Translations under genes and position numbers: made by a program
Origin: Stenopsyche tienmushanensis
Taxonomy: Eukaryota > Arthropoda > Insecta > Trichoptera > Stenopsychidae
Assembly (NCBI GenBank): GCA_008973525.1
Contig: WACJ01000041.1
Location: forward strand, 248,001 to 312,000
Direction: 5' to 3'
DNA: 64,000 nucleotides
The notes under the pieces: model-generated
What the model was told of the DNA's origin: nothing
Databases searched by the model: none
What the model saw: the letters and a program-made list of their open reading frames with translations, nothing else
Shown here: positions 45,601 to 59,130 of the stretch, one piece after another
Position numbering within the stretch: the first letter of the stretch is position 1
Layout of the letters: every line of letters starts with the position of its first letter

Positions 45601-48600
45601 GAGAAAAGCTCTGGACCATAGCCCGAAGAAGGCAAATCTAAAATTAAGTTTTCATTCTGTACGGATTGTTTCAATTTGAATTACCCTCCGTATAATTCAT
45701 CCGGGGCTTGCAACGACGATTAATAAGAGCCTGCATCCGTTCTCCTGCGTGAGTCTTTCGTGAATCAGGAAAAAAGCAAAAATTTTAATTAAATGGATGA
45801 GCTCGGTGCGATTTTGCTCCTTTTTCAATTTCCTTAACAAGATGTGAAAGTACGGCTATGCATATAGGCACTGAAATAAGATCGCAGTTGGAAGACATTT
45901 TAACTTTTCTTGCTCCTTTTTTTTACTTTATGACTCGGAGCCACGGTTCGCTCTCAGAATTACTTCGGAAATTTCCGCTACATAAATGTAGGTAATTTTG
46001 CACAATTTACTTTTTTTCAATTTTGCACTCCCTCTTAGTCTATTTCGCGAACTTTTTATCTTCGCCATTTGAAAGGTTAAGCTATTCCATGAAAAATAAG
46101 AAAAAATAAAATTCCGCCTCCAAGTTGGAAACGTAACCTCGAATTAATAGGATTTAAACGATCGCCTTAAATCATTTTTCAAATGTGTTGACAGAAATAA
46201 AAATATATTAGTTTAATATCGAATCATACTGTAGACAACGATGATGTCGTTACCGACATTTATAACTATTTATGAGATCTGTAAATAAATATTTTATAAA
46301 TGTCTTATACCAACAAGACTGAAACTGTCTTTTAACTGCTTAAAATAAATATTATATATATTCAATGCAATACTTCCATGGAATTCCCGTGCAATAACTT
46401 TAGCCACGTCTGTTGAAGCTCTAGCCACCTTGTATCCAAAGTAGACGATGTTTATTTAACAATAACAAACGTAAACTACTTGTAGGCCAAAAATCAGCTT
46501 TGTAGATTATAATCTAACGCCAGTACGTATCTTTAGAAATAGATGCAAAATTTCGATCTCTGCCTCCCGTATTATAAATGATTCTGCTGAAGATTTGTTA
46601 GTCAATAATTGGCATGTTGAATAAGTTTATGTCCTCTTATTATAAAGATTTAATCATTCTGTAATATCCCATTCCTCGATATATAACATCTTATATATAA
46701 TTTTACAAGTCTTATAATGTGCTTGATCTTATTAAAATATGATCTCCTGTATTTCAATTTTTTGCTATACAAAAAAATGTCCAATCTGTAATGAAACTAT
46801 TTTTTTTTTGTAATTCAGATTTACATTTTAATGGCCTATTCAAATGTCAAAGACTATGAGGTAATGCAACAATTTGAAGAAGAAACACTTTTTGTTTTTT
46901 TGCCCGCATCTTGCAATTGCAATTTTGCTCGTTATATCCGTTATATTTAATATAACATGCTCTTTAAAAATTATATAGTGAATAAAAAGCTAAATTATAT
47001 TGAAACTAATTATTTTACTATGATGTTCATATAAGTAATTTAATATGGAATTTTATTTCAATATTAATTACACAAACACTATATATTTTCCAGCATATAA
47101 AATTGCACTCGTTTTTTATACTGGCAAACATATCCTTAACATAAGTTAATTTATGATAAGACTGTTTTTTAGGAAACATTCGTGATATTTGAGAGTTCTA
47201 GGACTTTTGCGAATAAAAGTGGCCTGAGAAAAACTACAATAAGGGGGGAATTACACCAAAAGGAGCTTTGCTGATTGAACTCTAATGAGCTCTTCAACCA
47301 GACAGAAAGACAAGTTGGAATCACATATGGTTATTTGTATGTTATAAATTCACATGCAAGGTGGATTGCCTTGACTTAACATTGTTTCTTAGTTCTCTCT
47401 CCTTAACCGACTCTAAAAAAGGCTTAATTGAGACCTAATAAGGGTAGTAAATTCAAGCTTGTATCAAATCGTTTTAAACATTTTGTTTTTTAGATTAATA
47501 TTAATTAAAATGATTGAACCCTGAAGTATAATGTGAAGTTGTAAATAGGATGTAGACTTAAGAGTAACAGTATTCTAGAAAATGTGAATTATATCTACAA
47601 TTTATTTTAAAAGAAAACTCAATTAAAGTAGTATATTTAACGAAATAAATCCAAGCTAATCAACCGGTTTTACACTTCTTAAATTTGCTTTCGACTGCAT
47701 TTAGAGAAGTTGCGGCGAAAGACTGTCTGAACAGGAAGACTAGACCATATTTCAAGGTAAGTAGCTCATTCCGTTGTAGTAGAACACTGTATAAACCACC
47801 TATGTTTAAGTCTCTCCACAATTCAATTGGAAATGCCCGATATTTTATCCGGACTTTTGCGAAAAAAAAGTGGGTTTAAAGGTGAGCATCGTTAGGAATA
47901 TTTAGTACCATGTTTGTTACAGAAGAGCTGCAAAACTGCAAGCAATAAAGCAGATAACGCCAGCTACCATACCTTAAGACCTTCGAGAACGAACATTAGT
48001 CTTGTAATACGAAAAAATAAGACCTACATTCTGTCCATGTAAATTAAACCGAACGTTTCCATTTAATTACATAACTCAAGTATGTGATAAATCCAACGGC
48101 TTGCGCGATAATACACTTAAACTGGCTACGCGATCACTATTAATAATAAGTTACTTTGTGTTTAACTTTCAGTTTCAGAATAACGAATTTGCTGAAAATA
48201 GATGAATCCTTTGTTTCACAAGAGTTTGATCAAATATACCATTGATGTTTTGAACGGACTACAAATTAACCGATTATTTGAAGAACAAAATTATGTTTGG
48301 GGAATTGATTACTTTTTTTGGTCCATTTGTAGTAATATGTAAAAAATATTTTTTTTTCTATGAAATATTATTAAGGAATTCAAGTTTATGCCAAGAGTTC
48401 AAATATCGCTAAAATTAAAAGATAAAAGAGATAACGAAGAATTAACTATTTAACACCAAGTATTCACTTTTCATCCCCAATATGTTAACTAAATTGTCGA
48501 TAGTCTAGATATGAATCTACTATGCTAGCACTTGATCAATATTGTTGACCGCAAATAATTCATATAGTATCCAAATAACCATTCTGTTCAACTTGCCAAT

Positions 48601-48944
48601 AAAATTTACATAGTTCTATGTTATGGTCTATAGATATTCAAGTCACTATCATAAATCTGCGATAATTTAGTTTGAACTTTTGTAAGATTTCAGTTCATCC
48701 GGATCTAATTGCATATTGCAGTTGGTTTATAAAATAAAATTAATTCTTAAAGATTGCCAATGGTATTGGATGCTTCGATTATCTTCATACTAAAGGCAAA
48801 AAAACAAATAATGCCTTTTATTATACTATATATTTAAAATAATGGTGATTTCTATTTAAATACTATAATAAATTACCATTTTATCCTGACCTGTAGGTAG
48901 TCTCAAAGTTAAGTGGTCGAAATAATAACTTATATATAACTTAT
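42653..48944. other. Long anonymous stretch, 6.3 kb
   Basis: No host exon, RNA gene or element could be recognised. Minor structure: a GATTGATTGAGCTTTTGAT unit occurs twice at 43102-43157, and two GC-richer patches (43560-43870 and 45420-46110) have only unsupported short frames. Confidence 0.5.
43102..43157 (+). repeat. Two tandem copies of a 36-bp unit
   Basis: GATTGATTGAGCTTTTGAT is followed by AAAGCTTTGAATT and then the same GATTGAGCTTTTGAT again. A short local duplication with no associated gene. Confidence 0.6.
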
Positions 48945-49074
48945 AATATGTTTAAAAAAATCTATTTCAACAACTCTGACACTTAGGACTTAGGACTGTG
49001 TATGAAACGTAGCAAAAGATCCCCCTAACCCCCAAAAAAAATTGTCGGTTCATGTGCCAATTACCCTGTATATA
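48945..49074 (+). repeat. Three-copy dispersed repeat, copy 2
   Basis: Matches 28829-28979 over CTATTTCAACAACTCTGACA, TGTATGAAACGTAGCAAAA and the closing TTACCCTGTATATA. Same orientation as copy 1. Confidence 0.6.
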
Positions 49075-50956
49075 GTCCTTCATTTTCAATGTTGAGCTAT
49101 TTTTGATAATAAAACTATTTAATCTATAAGAAAGCATATATATATTTTTAACAAATCACCTTTACATTATTCATAATGGCAAACAATGCAAAAATTTCAA
49201 GCAATGGTTGATTTGAACTTTTTATGGTATTTATTTAAAGGGATATATTTTACCCACCCTCGCCTTCACATGTTGCCAGCATAAATAAAAGAGGGAATTA
49301 TTTTGAATATACAATGAGAACATATTCGTATAAATTCCGCTGGTTCATTGATTCTATCAATTATTTAGCGATGCTCGGCTATGTATTATTTTGCCCTCAC
49401 GAATTTGAGATAAACTTCGACGAAAACAGAGCTGAAAGGGTTCTGTCACGATATATATCATTCTTTGGGTTCAAGTTTAAAATTTACAACATGGCTCAAT
49501 GCACAGTATCAAGTAACAGGTGACAGGAATATCAACAAAGGCATTAATTTTGATAAAAGGAAGAGTGGAACCGTGAATAGGACTCGTGCTGCAGAATCAA
49601 AACGCCTATCGAGTTTCACCACCATGAAAATGTGTACATTAAATTTTCTTAGAAATTTATTGCGCCCTTCCAGCGGAGTTCATCCCTGCAATAAATTCAA
49701 AATTTCGATAACGCCCCTTCATAGTTTGTATGTATAAATCTTGCGAATAGATTCCGCTAGAAAATCTACAAAATTGTTATTTATATTTTTTATTAAAAAT
49801 ACAGCATTTGAGAACGTCAACTTTTATTCGTTCTCTTGCTTCTGATCAAAGAGAGCATTTCAAAATTCATTCTGAGACCGCAACTTCTGACACCCACATT
49901 AAATATAAAACTCCGAGCAAAAGTGTCATGAGCACGTTTCTATTTTCATCCAATTGAAACTGTTCCACATTCCCGATTAAAAAACTGAATTCGCCCCCAA
50001 AAAAAATCATCCCCCTCGAATAATTTCATACGATATTGAATTATAAATGTACGACACTTCCAAAATTTAACCGCGTTGTATTTTTTATTTGGGTTATTAA
50101 ACTTTTTATTCACGCGGCGTCTGTCCGCAAGTGTGAAACGTGTGCGTGGGAACTAAAGTGCTATTTATGTTCGCGTTGTGTATCTATGCTACTTATATTT
50201 GGGAGAGACGTATCTGGAATAAAATAAAAAGGATTTTACATAAAAACATGGAGCGGCGATATGACGTAAAAATAAATTCCAGATAAAAGCTGAGGCATTG
50301 GGAAGAATGGAATGCTTAAGATATTTGGCGACTCGGTGCAATATTTTTAAGTAGAATAGATTTAAATCTGCTAACCAAGAATTTTTATATTTGTTTGCCA
50401 TAACTCTTTGGATATTAATAAGATCTTAATAGCTGATTAATTAATTTAATGGAAAAATATTCCATAAAATCCTCCTAGAACATAAACAATATCCATATAA
50501 AAAAGATTCTAAGTATAGAAGACTTTCTTCTCTTTATATACTTAAATTATGTATTATTTCTTAATTTACATTTTTTATAGTCCTATAAGCTGGCATATGA
50601 ACTTTGTCGAATATCTATTATAAAAGATGAACCTCGTCACAAGAATTAAGCTAGTTTAATTCGTTCTTACGACCCAAAGATGACGTAAATCTTATAAATC
50701 CATCCTAATATAATGCTTATAATTCAATCAATTATCTAATATAAACATTGTATAACAGTTTTATACAACACGTTAGTATACATTGTGACATGTTTTTTTA
50801 CAATACGCTTTATATAATATAGTTTGAGGGAGAAAATATAAATAATTTTAAAGTATTATTGATATTGGACAATGCACCAAGACATCCCCTTGATTTTTAC
50901 CGCCAAACACTGCATCTATAATACAACCCTTAGACCAAGGTATAATTTGAATATTT
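49075..50956. other. Anonymous intergenic DNA
   Basis: No recognised gene. The frames of 60-90 codons at 49314-49737 and 50036-50227 have no domain signature and lie in moderately GC-rich DNA. Confidence 0.5.
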
Positions 50957-52172
50957 AAACACAAGAAAGGAGACAGAGAGAATCTAAAAAACTATCGACC
51001 AATAAGCCTGCTTTGCGTATTTTATAAAATACTCACGAAGATCCTAACCCTGAGGCTCGAAAACACACTAGATTTAGAACAAACTGGCTTTAGAAGTACA
51101 CTCGACCACCTTCAAACAATAAATGAACTTATCAGTAAAGCAATAGAATACCAGCTACCACTATGTCTTGAATTTATTGACTATGGAAAAGCGTTCAACT
51201 CCATACACACAAAAGCAATCATAGAAGCCCTTACCAACCAAGGAATAGAAGCAAATTACATAGAGCTCTTAGAAACAATATATAGGAAAGTGACATCCTC
51301 GGTAATACTAGGAGAAGAGATCACTAAATTCTAGGTCAACAAAAATGTAAGGCAAGGAGACACAATATTACCGAAACTCTTTAAGGCAGTACTAGAAGAG
51401 GTATTCAGAACACTCGACTGGTCACACAAAGGAATAAATATTAAAGGCAAAACCTCAACCATCTACGCTTCGCTGACGACATCTTGATAATAGCTACTGA
51501 CGCCCAAGATCTCAAAAATAGAATGCAAAAATTAGAAACGACCAGCAAAATAATAGGCCTGAAAATCAATATTGCAAAAAAAAGTTATGTTTAATGAATA
51601 CTGCGAAGAAGCACCTATAACACTCCAGGCAAACTTCATATACCTTTGACAATGTGTAAATATGAGCAACTCCAACCACCAAGAGATGATTAGAAGAACC
51701 AAACTAGGATGGAGTGCATTTGGCAAAGCAAATCAAATCCACAAATCCAATATGCTCATATGCTTAAAAACGAAAATTTTCAACCAGACTATATTACCGG
51801 TACTCACATACGGATGCGAAACATGGAAAATGACCACAAGATCCGAGAGATGTTGAAAAGAAACATGCTGGGCATATCTAAAAGAGATCGGATAAGAAGT
51901 GAACACATAAAGAAGTTAACGAAAACTCAAGACGTCATTGACTAATACTTATATACAGATTAAACACTCCTCTATCAGCAAGCTGATACTCAGTTTATTT
52001 AATATTCACTACTACTTTTACAAACCATAGCTTGTTTGCCACTCGCTATCTCTTACATAGTCGACCCTACTCAGCAATATGGAGCATGATGAACCTGATC
52101 GGTTTGGAACCAAGAATCTTTAGGAACAGAACAAGGACAAGAAGAACATCAAAGAGACGGCCTTGAGGAGAT
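50957..52172 (+). pseudogene. RTE reverse transcriptase remnant
   Basis: From 50957 the frame reads KHKKGDRENLKNYRPISLL, then QTGFRSTLDHL, then FIDYGKAFNSI, where the first catalytic Asp is kept. It runs to a TAG near 51330 and continues VNKNVRQGD. One base is missing near 51467, after which FADDILIIAT carries the catalytic Asp pair. KIIGLKINI follows. Further frameshifts and stops lead to ILPVLTYGCETW (about 51780-51840), KRNMLGISKRDRIRSEHIKK (about 51855-51910) and, after a break of about 140 bases, RTRTRRTSKRRP (about 52130). This order (YRPISLL, GFR, D-Y-x-K-A-F, RQGD, FADD, YG-x-E-x-W, M-L-G-I-x-x-R-D-R-I) is characteristic of the RTE clade. The copy is dead. Confidence 0.8.
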
Positions 52173-52751
52173 GCATATGAAGAAATTCACTTTGCATTGT
52201 CTTCCGTTGACTTCTATATCGTTTTGGAATCGCCGAACTGAGAGGGTCAACCTGAAACAGGAAACCACTCAGTCTTGAATTCGCTCGGGTAGGTTGTACG
52301 GTGATAGGGAGACACCCTCAATTGGTGTAGAAGTGAATCCGAGATGCACATAAGCGTCACGTATATCTTCACCCTACCCCGGCAACACCCTAGCGAGGAA
52401 AGGGGGTACTGGACTCCTTGCACTCCAGAAAGCCCTTTCTAGTATAGTCAAAGAGGTCATTGAGAGTAGTTTTCCACCGTCTCCCTATGAAAACTACTCA
52501 GCCTTTGCAAACCTCCCACACTCTTATTGAGATGTTCACGAAAGCGTTCGTCAATACGTTAATTCAGGATACCCGTTGGGTGAGCGTTCGAAATAAAACT
52601 CAGTGGTAATGCTACCTTCAATGTCGAGCGAATGAGGGGGTGAATGTATGATACAGAAGAGATGGATGTAACCCCTTCCTATGAATGAATATTGAAGAGG
52701 CACATAGTTCTGCAGTGGACTGTTAGTGGCTGCACTATGATGATGATGATA
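50957..52751 (+). mobile_element. RTE-type LINE, 5'-truncated and degenerate
   Basis: It holds the reverse transcriptase and C-terminal part of an RTE-clade retrotransposon on the plus strand. It ends in CAGTGGACTGTTAGTGGCTG followed by a short (ATG)n tail at 52737-52749. RTE elements characteristically end in short tandem repeats rather than poly(A). The 5' end, including the endonuclease, is missing, as expected from incomplete reverse transcription. A GC-richer block at about 52205-52680 lies between the last coding trace and the tail. It could be the 3' untranslated region or a nested short insertion. Confidence 0.75.
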
Positions 52752-54907
52752 TTCGTCGATCAATTCAATTTATTTAACGCAAACCCAAATTTTATATAAA
52801 CTTCAAACTTTGTATTACACGACGTTTTTGGGGAACCATATAACCGCGCTATACGAAGTTCGAGTCTATTTTGATTCTATTGAAACGGGAGTGTGTGGAA
52901 TAAAAATTTTCTTAAGAAATTGGCATCAATGCATGCAATCATGTTATGAAAGCATGCAGCTTGTATAGTACATAGTACCATTGATTAAGGGCGAAAGCAT
53001 TTAGATACAAAATTTTATATCAAGCATTCAAATTTTAAGTATTTTTATAATAGCAATATAGAAATCGGTCGCAATAAGTTAAAAATAATATTAAAATAAT
53101 TTATATATTTTTTTAAAATTTTAACTGTACAAAATAATTTAATATTTTGTCATAATTCCCATTGCAAAACCTTTTGTATAACATTTAAAATCACCATACT
53201 ATTTTTTTCACATTAAGATAACTCTGTACATTAATTAAGTGTATAATAAATAATCCGTGACTGCCTAATCTGGTTTATTTAAATGAACGGATTTAGGATA
53301 ACTTTATTAAAATGACTTCTAAATGTCGGATAGCTTAATTAAGAAATCACAAAAAATATGTTGTTTTTTTGCCGCTCTCCGACTTTAAATGTATAATATC
53401 TTCTCTGAGATGCTTTAAATTTAAAATTGGATTGCAGATAAAGGGGAAAAAAGTCTCTTAGAGGTGACTTTAATGAAATTTTAAACAAAAAAATACTTAA
53501 ATTTTCTTCAAAATGACATGTAGATAGCTGATAAGAAGAAAAACATGGAGTATAAAAGTTTCAAATCACCTGAGACAAAGTCGAAGAAGCTTTGAAAAAT
53601 AAAGGACGGAGGTCACTGCCTCTTGCTGTACAAGAGTGGAGCTCTCTTTCAATTTTTTTAAAAATTTAAATTCTTATCTTAAATGTATAATTATATATTG
53701 TGCGTGTTAATACTATTTTTTTAATCGATCTAATCGACTTTATGGATTTTTTTCCCAAATAAAATATTAACATTTGTTGTTTGTGCAAGTTGGTTCGTAA
53801 TCACAATTAATCAGTTTTTATTCTGCTTCATGTAGTGGAATGCTGTGTAAAACAGCGCATTAGATAAAATGGCAAAGGCTAGTGTTATACAACTATTTTT
53901 ATTGCCGAAATTTAAAAGAATCCCTTATTTAAGAGGCTTTTGGTCCATTTACCTAAGCCTTTAAAATAACGTTCGCTTGAACTCGTGAACTTAAATTTAT
54001 TCCTCTCATTTGTCATGGGAGCGTATTTATATAATTCCACTGATAAAATTCAGATATATTAACGATACCATAAGCAGACCATTTGTTCGCTAGCTGCTTT
54101 GTAAAAATATGCTTCAGTAACACGATCATCAAAAACGTTAATTGAGAAAAATGTCCCATTCAATACAATTTCATTTAGTTGAACTCCAACAATTAAATGC
54201 AGATGAGTTTAAAGCAATTTTCACTATATAATTGTATTGGTATTGATTTATTTAATATTAAACATAAAAATAACATTAATTTTACTTTAAAATTCAGTGG
54301 AATCATTCCGTAGCACAAATGGAATTTGAAAGTTCTTACAATGTTAAGAATTTGCCCTCTGCTCCAGCAATCCGCACATTAGTGTGAAATTTTAAAGAAA
54401 CTAGGACAGTGGCAAATTCCAAAAGATCCAGCATACCAAATTCTTCGAGAAATAAGACAGCATTAAGCCCTTTATGCAGATTGCAGTGAAGTAACCCAAA
54501 GATTCGACTCGATAATATTGCACTCAATTAGGCATTATTAATTGATTGACATTACAAAAGTTTCTGAGATGATTTTAATAATGTGCCCATAAAAGATTCA
54601 ACTAGTTAGTTCAATAATAAAATATAAATGATTATTAATTGCACCACAAGAGATATTTTGCTTCGAAGAGATGATTTAATACATCGTTTAATAAATTCAT
54701 ATGATAATTTATAGTTTTGATAAATTCATTCGTTCAACCTTTGAGTAATACCGGGCAAAATTTCATTAAAATCTGACGTTTATTTCACGTGTTACAATAG
54801 TTTTAGAGACGTTATTTTGCATTTTCATTGAGACATTACTTTTCAACAGGAAAAAGTTCCAGTGTTGCGTGAAATAGCTGATACCTTAAAGATATTCGAT
54901 TGTAATT
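52752..54907. other. Anonymous AT-rich intergenic DNA
   Basis: No recognised gene. At about 52815-52870 the sequence in inverse reads GAACTTCGTATAGCGCGG, resembling Tigger/pogo terminal sequences, and may be a lone end fragment. Confidence 0.45.
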
Positions 54908-55170
54908 AATGCTATTATAAATGCAATATATTAAATAATATTTTAATGTATGTTTTAAAATAATATACAAAAATAGTCCCAAAAATACCCGACCTAACGT
55001 ATAGATACCGGTTACTGTTGTAAAAAAATACTATGATAGAAAGTGTCTAGGTGTTACGTTGCTTTCGTGATCGTTCAAATCATATGAAATGCCGCAAAAG
55101 GCTCTAAAAGAGGACGGAATGGTTCGTATGTCCAATCGGTCCGCTTTTCGGACCGCCGATATGATGAATG
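54908..55170 (+). repeat. Dispersed repeat, copy 2 (partner at 26.3 kb)
   Basis: Same-orientation partner of 26258-26515. The two differ by many substitutions and small gaps, so they are old. The sequence can be read as a short frame from 55089 (MPQKALKEDGMVRMSNRSAF), but copy 1 does not preserve it. Confidence 0.5.
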
Positions 55171-55781
55171 AGGGCCTCGCGATTGGATGCCATACCGGAA
55201 TATGTCTACAGAACGATTACAAACTCTCATTGAAGACTGATCAGGTAGGTTCTTTAAATTTTACAATCGGTCGCAAATATTATTGTCTTTATTTTATTTT
55301 ATTTATTGAATCGGTCCAATGTTTAATCGATAGCGAAGAAAAGAGAAATTAGACAACATAATATATATTATAAAAACGAAAAGAGTCAAACAGTATTGAT
55401 TAATGTAAAGTAGAATGGTCAAGTAAAATTAAAACCATGTGCAACTCTCGGCTGGGCCAGTATTCTGCGTTTTGCGCCCCAAGCTCAGTTGCGCCCGTGG
55501 CGGGCGCCTGCTGTGCCACGCCCGTTTTACGGCTCTGCATGGATCCATCATTACACTCTATAGTCAATTTGGTAGTCAGCTAAGTGGACAACAACCGGCG
55601 AAAGCCGCCCAAATTGATCAAAACGTATGCCAGCTGATAAGATCTGGGCTTCCGTATTTTAGCAAGCTTAGATTATTTTATTTTTCGATTATCTTGAGAA
55701 ATGAAAAATTAAGAGCGAATGTTATATGACATTTTTGGTGCGTTTGATAGAAAAAAAATGCTAAAAAATGACCCCAAATAA
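55171..55781. other. Intergenic DNA with a GC-rich patch
   Basis: The stretch 55435-55640 is GC-rich with a 96-codon plus-strand frame (55439-55729) rich in Cys, Arg and Leu. It has no recognisable domain and is not called. Confidence 0.45.
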
Positions 55782-56042
55782 AGAAGACAATGCACCGTGT
55801 CACAACTCTATCACAACAATAGCAAAATTGCATGAATTGTACTTTAAATTGCTTCCCTATCCATCGTATTCTCTGGATCTGGACTCTAGTAACTACTACT
55901 TGTTTGCAGACCTATTAAACCGAAACTAAAGCCTACTTCGTGGCCAAAGATAAATCGTTCTACAAAAAAGGCATCGAAATGTCAGAGAAGCATTGGAATT
56001 TATATATCACTCTTGAAGGACAGTATGTAAATGAAAAATCGT
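55782..56042 (+). pseudogene. mariner transposase C-terminal remnant
   Basis: The plus-strand frame from 55782 reads EDNAPCHNSITT and then KLLPYPSYSLDLDSSNYYLF. These are the second and third catalytic boxes of mariner with exactly 34 residues between the acidic positions, but the third Asp is replaced by Asn (SNYYLF). After TAA, the +1 frame from about 55920 reads AYFVAKDKSFYKKGIEMSEK and HWNLYITLEGQY, the standard mariner C-terminus. The 5' two thirds and the terminal repeats are not seen. It resembles the mauritiana type more than the other mariner copies in the window, an inference from the AYF...KGIE...W...ITLEG-Y pattern. Confidence 0.8.
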
Positions 56043-56736
56043 TGTTTTATTGTTATTGTTAGGTGCTAATACTATCATGCCAGATGTTGGAAAAGTTAAG
56101 GATTGATCTTATTTCAATAGAATAGAACCAAATCTCACACTACAATGGAACTTCTATTGTCAGTATTCATAATAGAATGATATCGACGAATTCAAATTTC
56201 AGATCGTCGGATTTGCGGCTCCTAACAGACGTCAGCGATTTCCATAAGAGATTTTTCTAGGGATAAATAATATCAACATATTGGTCTCCTATTGGCTTTC
56301 ATATGTGATTTAATTAGAATATGACTATTTTTATAAATATTTCTCCATATAAATCCAAGAATCAATCATCTTCTCTCAAATTGTATACATAATCAATGTT
56401 CATATATAAACTTTTATTTAATAAATTTCCATTTCATCCCAATTTTCAAAACTCTGCGAAGCCTAAAAATAGTGTTCAAATACTCTCCTGATACAGATAG
56501 AACCAGCACTCGTCCTGAAACCACTCTTTCAGAAAGTACGCCTTATAAAAAACGATGTAAAAGAAAACACTGCTAGTCGTGAAAAAGTTCACAAATAAAA
56601 GAGATATATATCCTGCATGTGCTATCCGACTTTGTGACTTCACAACTCTGCCAAATTTGAGAATCACAGATGAAAAAGGTTTTACGGTCACTCTTCTTGA
56701 TTTTTTATCACGCAACGCCCACGGCTGTTGGGCCCT
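56043..56736. other. Anonymous intergenic DNA
   Basis: Nothing recognised; an 87-codon minus-strand frame at 56476-56739 lacks any motif. Confidence 0.5.
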
Positions 56737-56897
56737 CATATCTTCAGTATTTTGACCTTAAAAGATCCGATGTTTATTACTTGGTAATAAATTAAGCATT
56801 TCCTTGAAAAAGGGTATCGAAAACGAGCGGAGGAAGAATGTTATTATTGGAAATCTTTCTTAAGAAAACAATACAAAATTGATATATTAATAGAACC
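56737..56897 (+). repeat. Inverted repeat pair, left copy
   Basis: Starts CATATCTTCAGTATTTTGAC and is matched in inverse orientation by 60288-60447 over about 160 bp with scattered differences. The two copies are 3.4 kb apart. They might be the ends of one large element, but no flanking target duplication was seen, so an inverted pair of a dispersed repeat is equally likely. Confidence 0.65.
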
Positions 56898-59130
56898 CCG
56901 AAGCTAAAAGATATAAGTTAAAATATTTCATTCCAAGCTTAGAATTATGTTTAAGCCATCATCAACGATAATTGGATTATTATTAGAACGAAAATTTCTA
57001 TTTATATAAAGATCTTGATTTTATCGAATATATTTAAACATTTAAAAGGTTCGATATATATAACTTTTCAATACGAGTACAAAAAAAGATGTCAGAAAGG
57101 CTTAAAATATTACTCATATATACATTTGATATATCCAAAAAATATATTTATACATTTGGTTAATTTTACCAAGTGGATTTATCGGGATAGTTCTAGGGCT
57201 TACTTAATTTGGCAACTAATTTAGCAGATCAAAAGTATGAATATTTCCAATTGATTGTTTCGATCCAAGTTTACTCTGATTTTCTGGGTTTAAAAATATA
57301 AATTCTGCGATGATTGACAAAATCAGGCAGGGCCATCTATAAATAATTGATTTATATGAATCATTCAAATATAATTATTATAATTTCGCTACTCACTCAT
57401 AAATCTTTTCCTAGGTGCATAAATCGCGCACTTTCAATCTGATCATAACAAGTATTGAAGAGTCTCTTTTCCAACATCAAAATTCTTATATCTTCAATAT
57501 GCAGATCGTCTCAATAATTATGTATTATAAGTTAACATAAAATGCATTTTGAAAATTGTTATATTTCAAATATAATTTCTTCCTGAGGGTGAGTTTTCTG
57601 GATCGATGCCAATGTCTACATAACTATGCTAATAGTTACAAGCAGACTCAAGGGATAATGTCTTCTGTATACAGATTCCGTCTATAATCCGAATTTCTAT
57701 CAAATCGGAGTAGCCTCAACCTTGTATAATGACCATCATCCAATCGGTAGTGCTTCGTTGCGTTTTGGATTGCTCCTTCAAACTGCTCCAAATGATTAAA
57801 ATGACTTGATTTGATGATTCAGAATTAAACATTTTTTAACCACGCGTGCGTTTTATATTTTAGTATGATAATTAAAATAATTTATCCCTTTTAAAAGCAG
57901 TGTATTAACGGTTTAAAAAATGAACTAGCGCCGCTCGTTTCGAGAAAAGGGGTCACCATTTTGGACATATAATTAAAGCACCTTAAACTCTCATTAATTT
58001 CATAAAAAGCCATCCGCAGGCAGTCGAAAAAAAACGAAACGCAATTAAAACTGGGATACTCTGCATCAACAGAAGCTCCCGACAGATTTATGGGATAATT
58101 TTTGCTTCGTGAAAGCGAAAAAATTCTGACCTGCGATATGATCAGCGGGTCCACTTTGAACCCCCTCGGTCTTCTCTAAAGTAATCTCTATCAGCTGGAG
58201 GAAATCTTTGAGATGCTAAAAAAATAATTATGGAGGAATGCTCGCAAGTGGCCTTTCAAAAGAGAAGATCTTCTTAGCGAGAAATAATAATATTTTCATC
58301 GAGAAAAAATTCTTGTGACATTAAGAAAGAGATTTCCGTTACCTCATTTAGATTGAATTTACCCCCCTATCAACGTTTTTTCTTCGAACTTTCGCCAACT
58401 TGCTTTATCAACGCGATAGCAAATTGTATATAAAATATATAATTTCAGAGATTCAAATTGATCCATGTGAAAACAAAATCATAGTACTTACGCATGAATT
58501 ATCTTTGTATTTTGGATGATATTTTCCATCAAAATGAAATTGTTTATTTTCTACCAAGTATTGATATAGTGGGCTTGATTCTGAAATTTTATTATAAAGA
58601 TTTAGATTAAAATCCAGAATGTTTAAGAAAAACCGCATTAAAAAGCATGAAAGATCATATTAAAAGTATTCTAACTTAACCATAAGTGGAATCTTGTGGA
58701 TTTTGTGCCTTTTTTTAATAAATAGAAGAGACGTATAGTTATTTATCTATAAGGAGTAAGATATAACGAACAAAGGTATTTTTATACATTCTTTCGAATA
58801 AATATTTTATTGATGAAAAATATTGAGGGCCTCAAAAGACTGAGTTTACTGAAGCATTCAAGAGCTGATTTCGTCTAAGCTACATTTATCTGCTGCTTTT
58901 TAAAGTACACTTTGTGAAAAAACTCTTTGTATATATTGTACCGATACATTTTTCACTTTTTGATCGACTTTTCCGGATAAAAAGCTGTCTTTCGTCGAGT
59001 GTACAACGAAAGCGTATAAATCACCAGCGATCTGACGATCCTTCGAAAAGGTCATATGTGAAGAAGTGACGAGCTATTTTTTAATATACTCCAATGACAA
59101 ATGGAAAAGCTCAGAGCTTATATGAAACCA
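56898..59130. other. Anonymous intergenic DNA
   Basis: No recognisable gene, RNA or element on either strand; 57880-58420 is a GC-richer patch with only short frames. Confidence 0.5.

Noticed and set aside
52551..52763. 70-codon minus-strand frame with a His-rich start
   Set aside because: The His run is the antisense of the (ATG)n tail of the RTE element; the frame is incidental.
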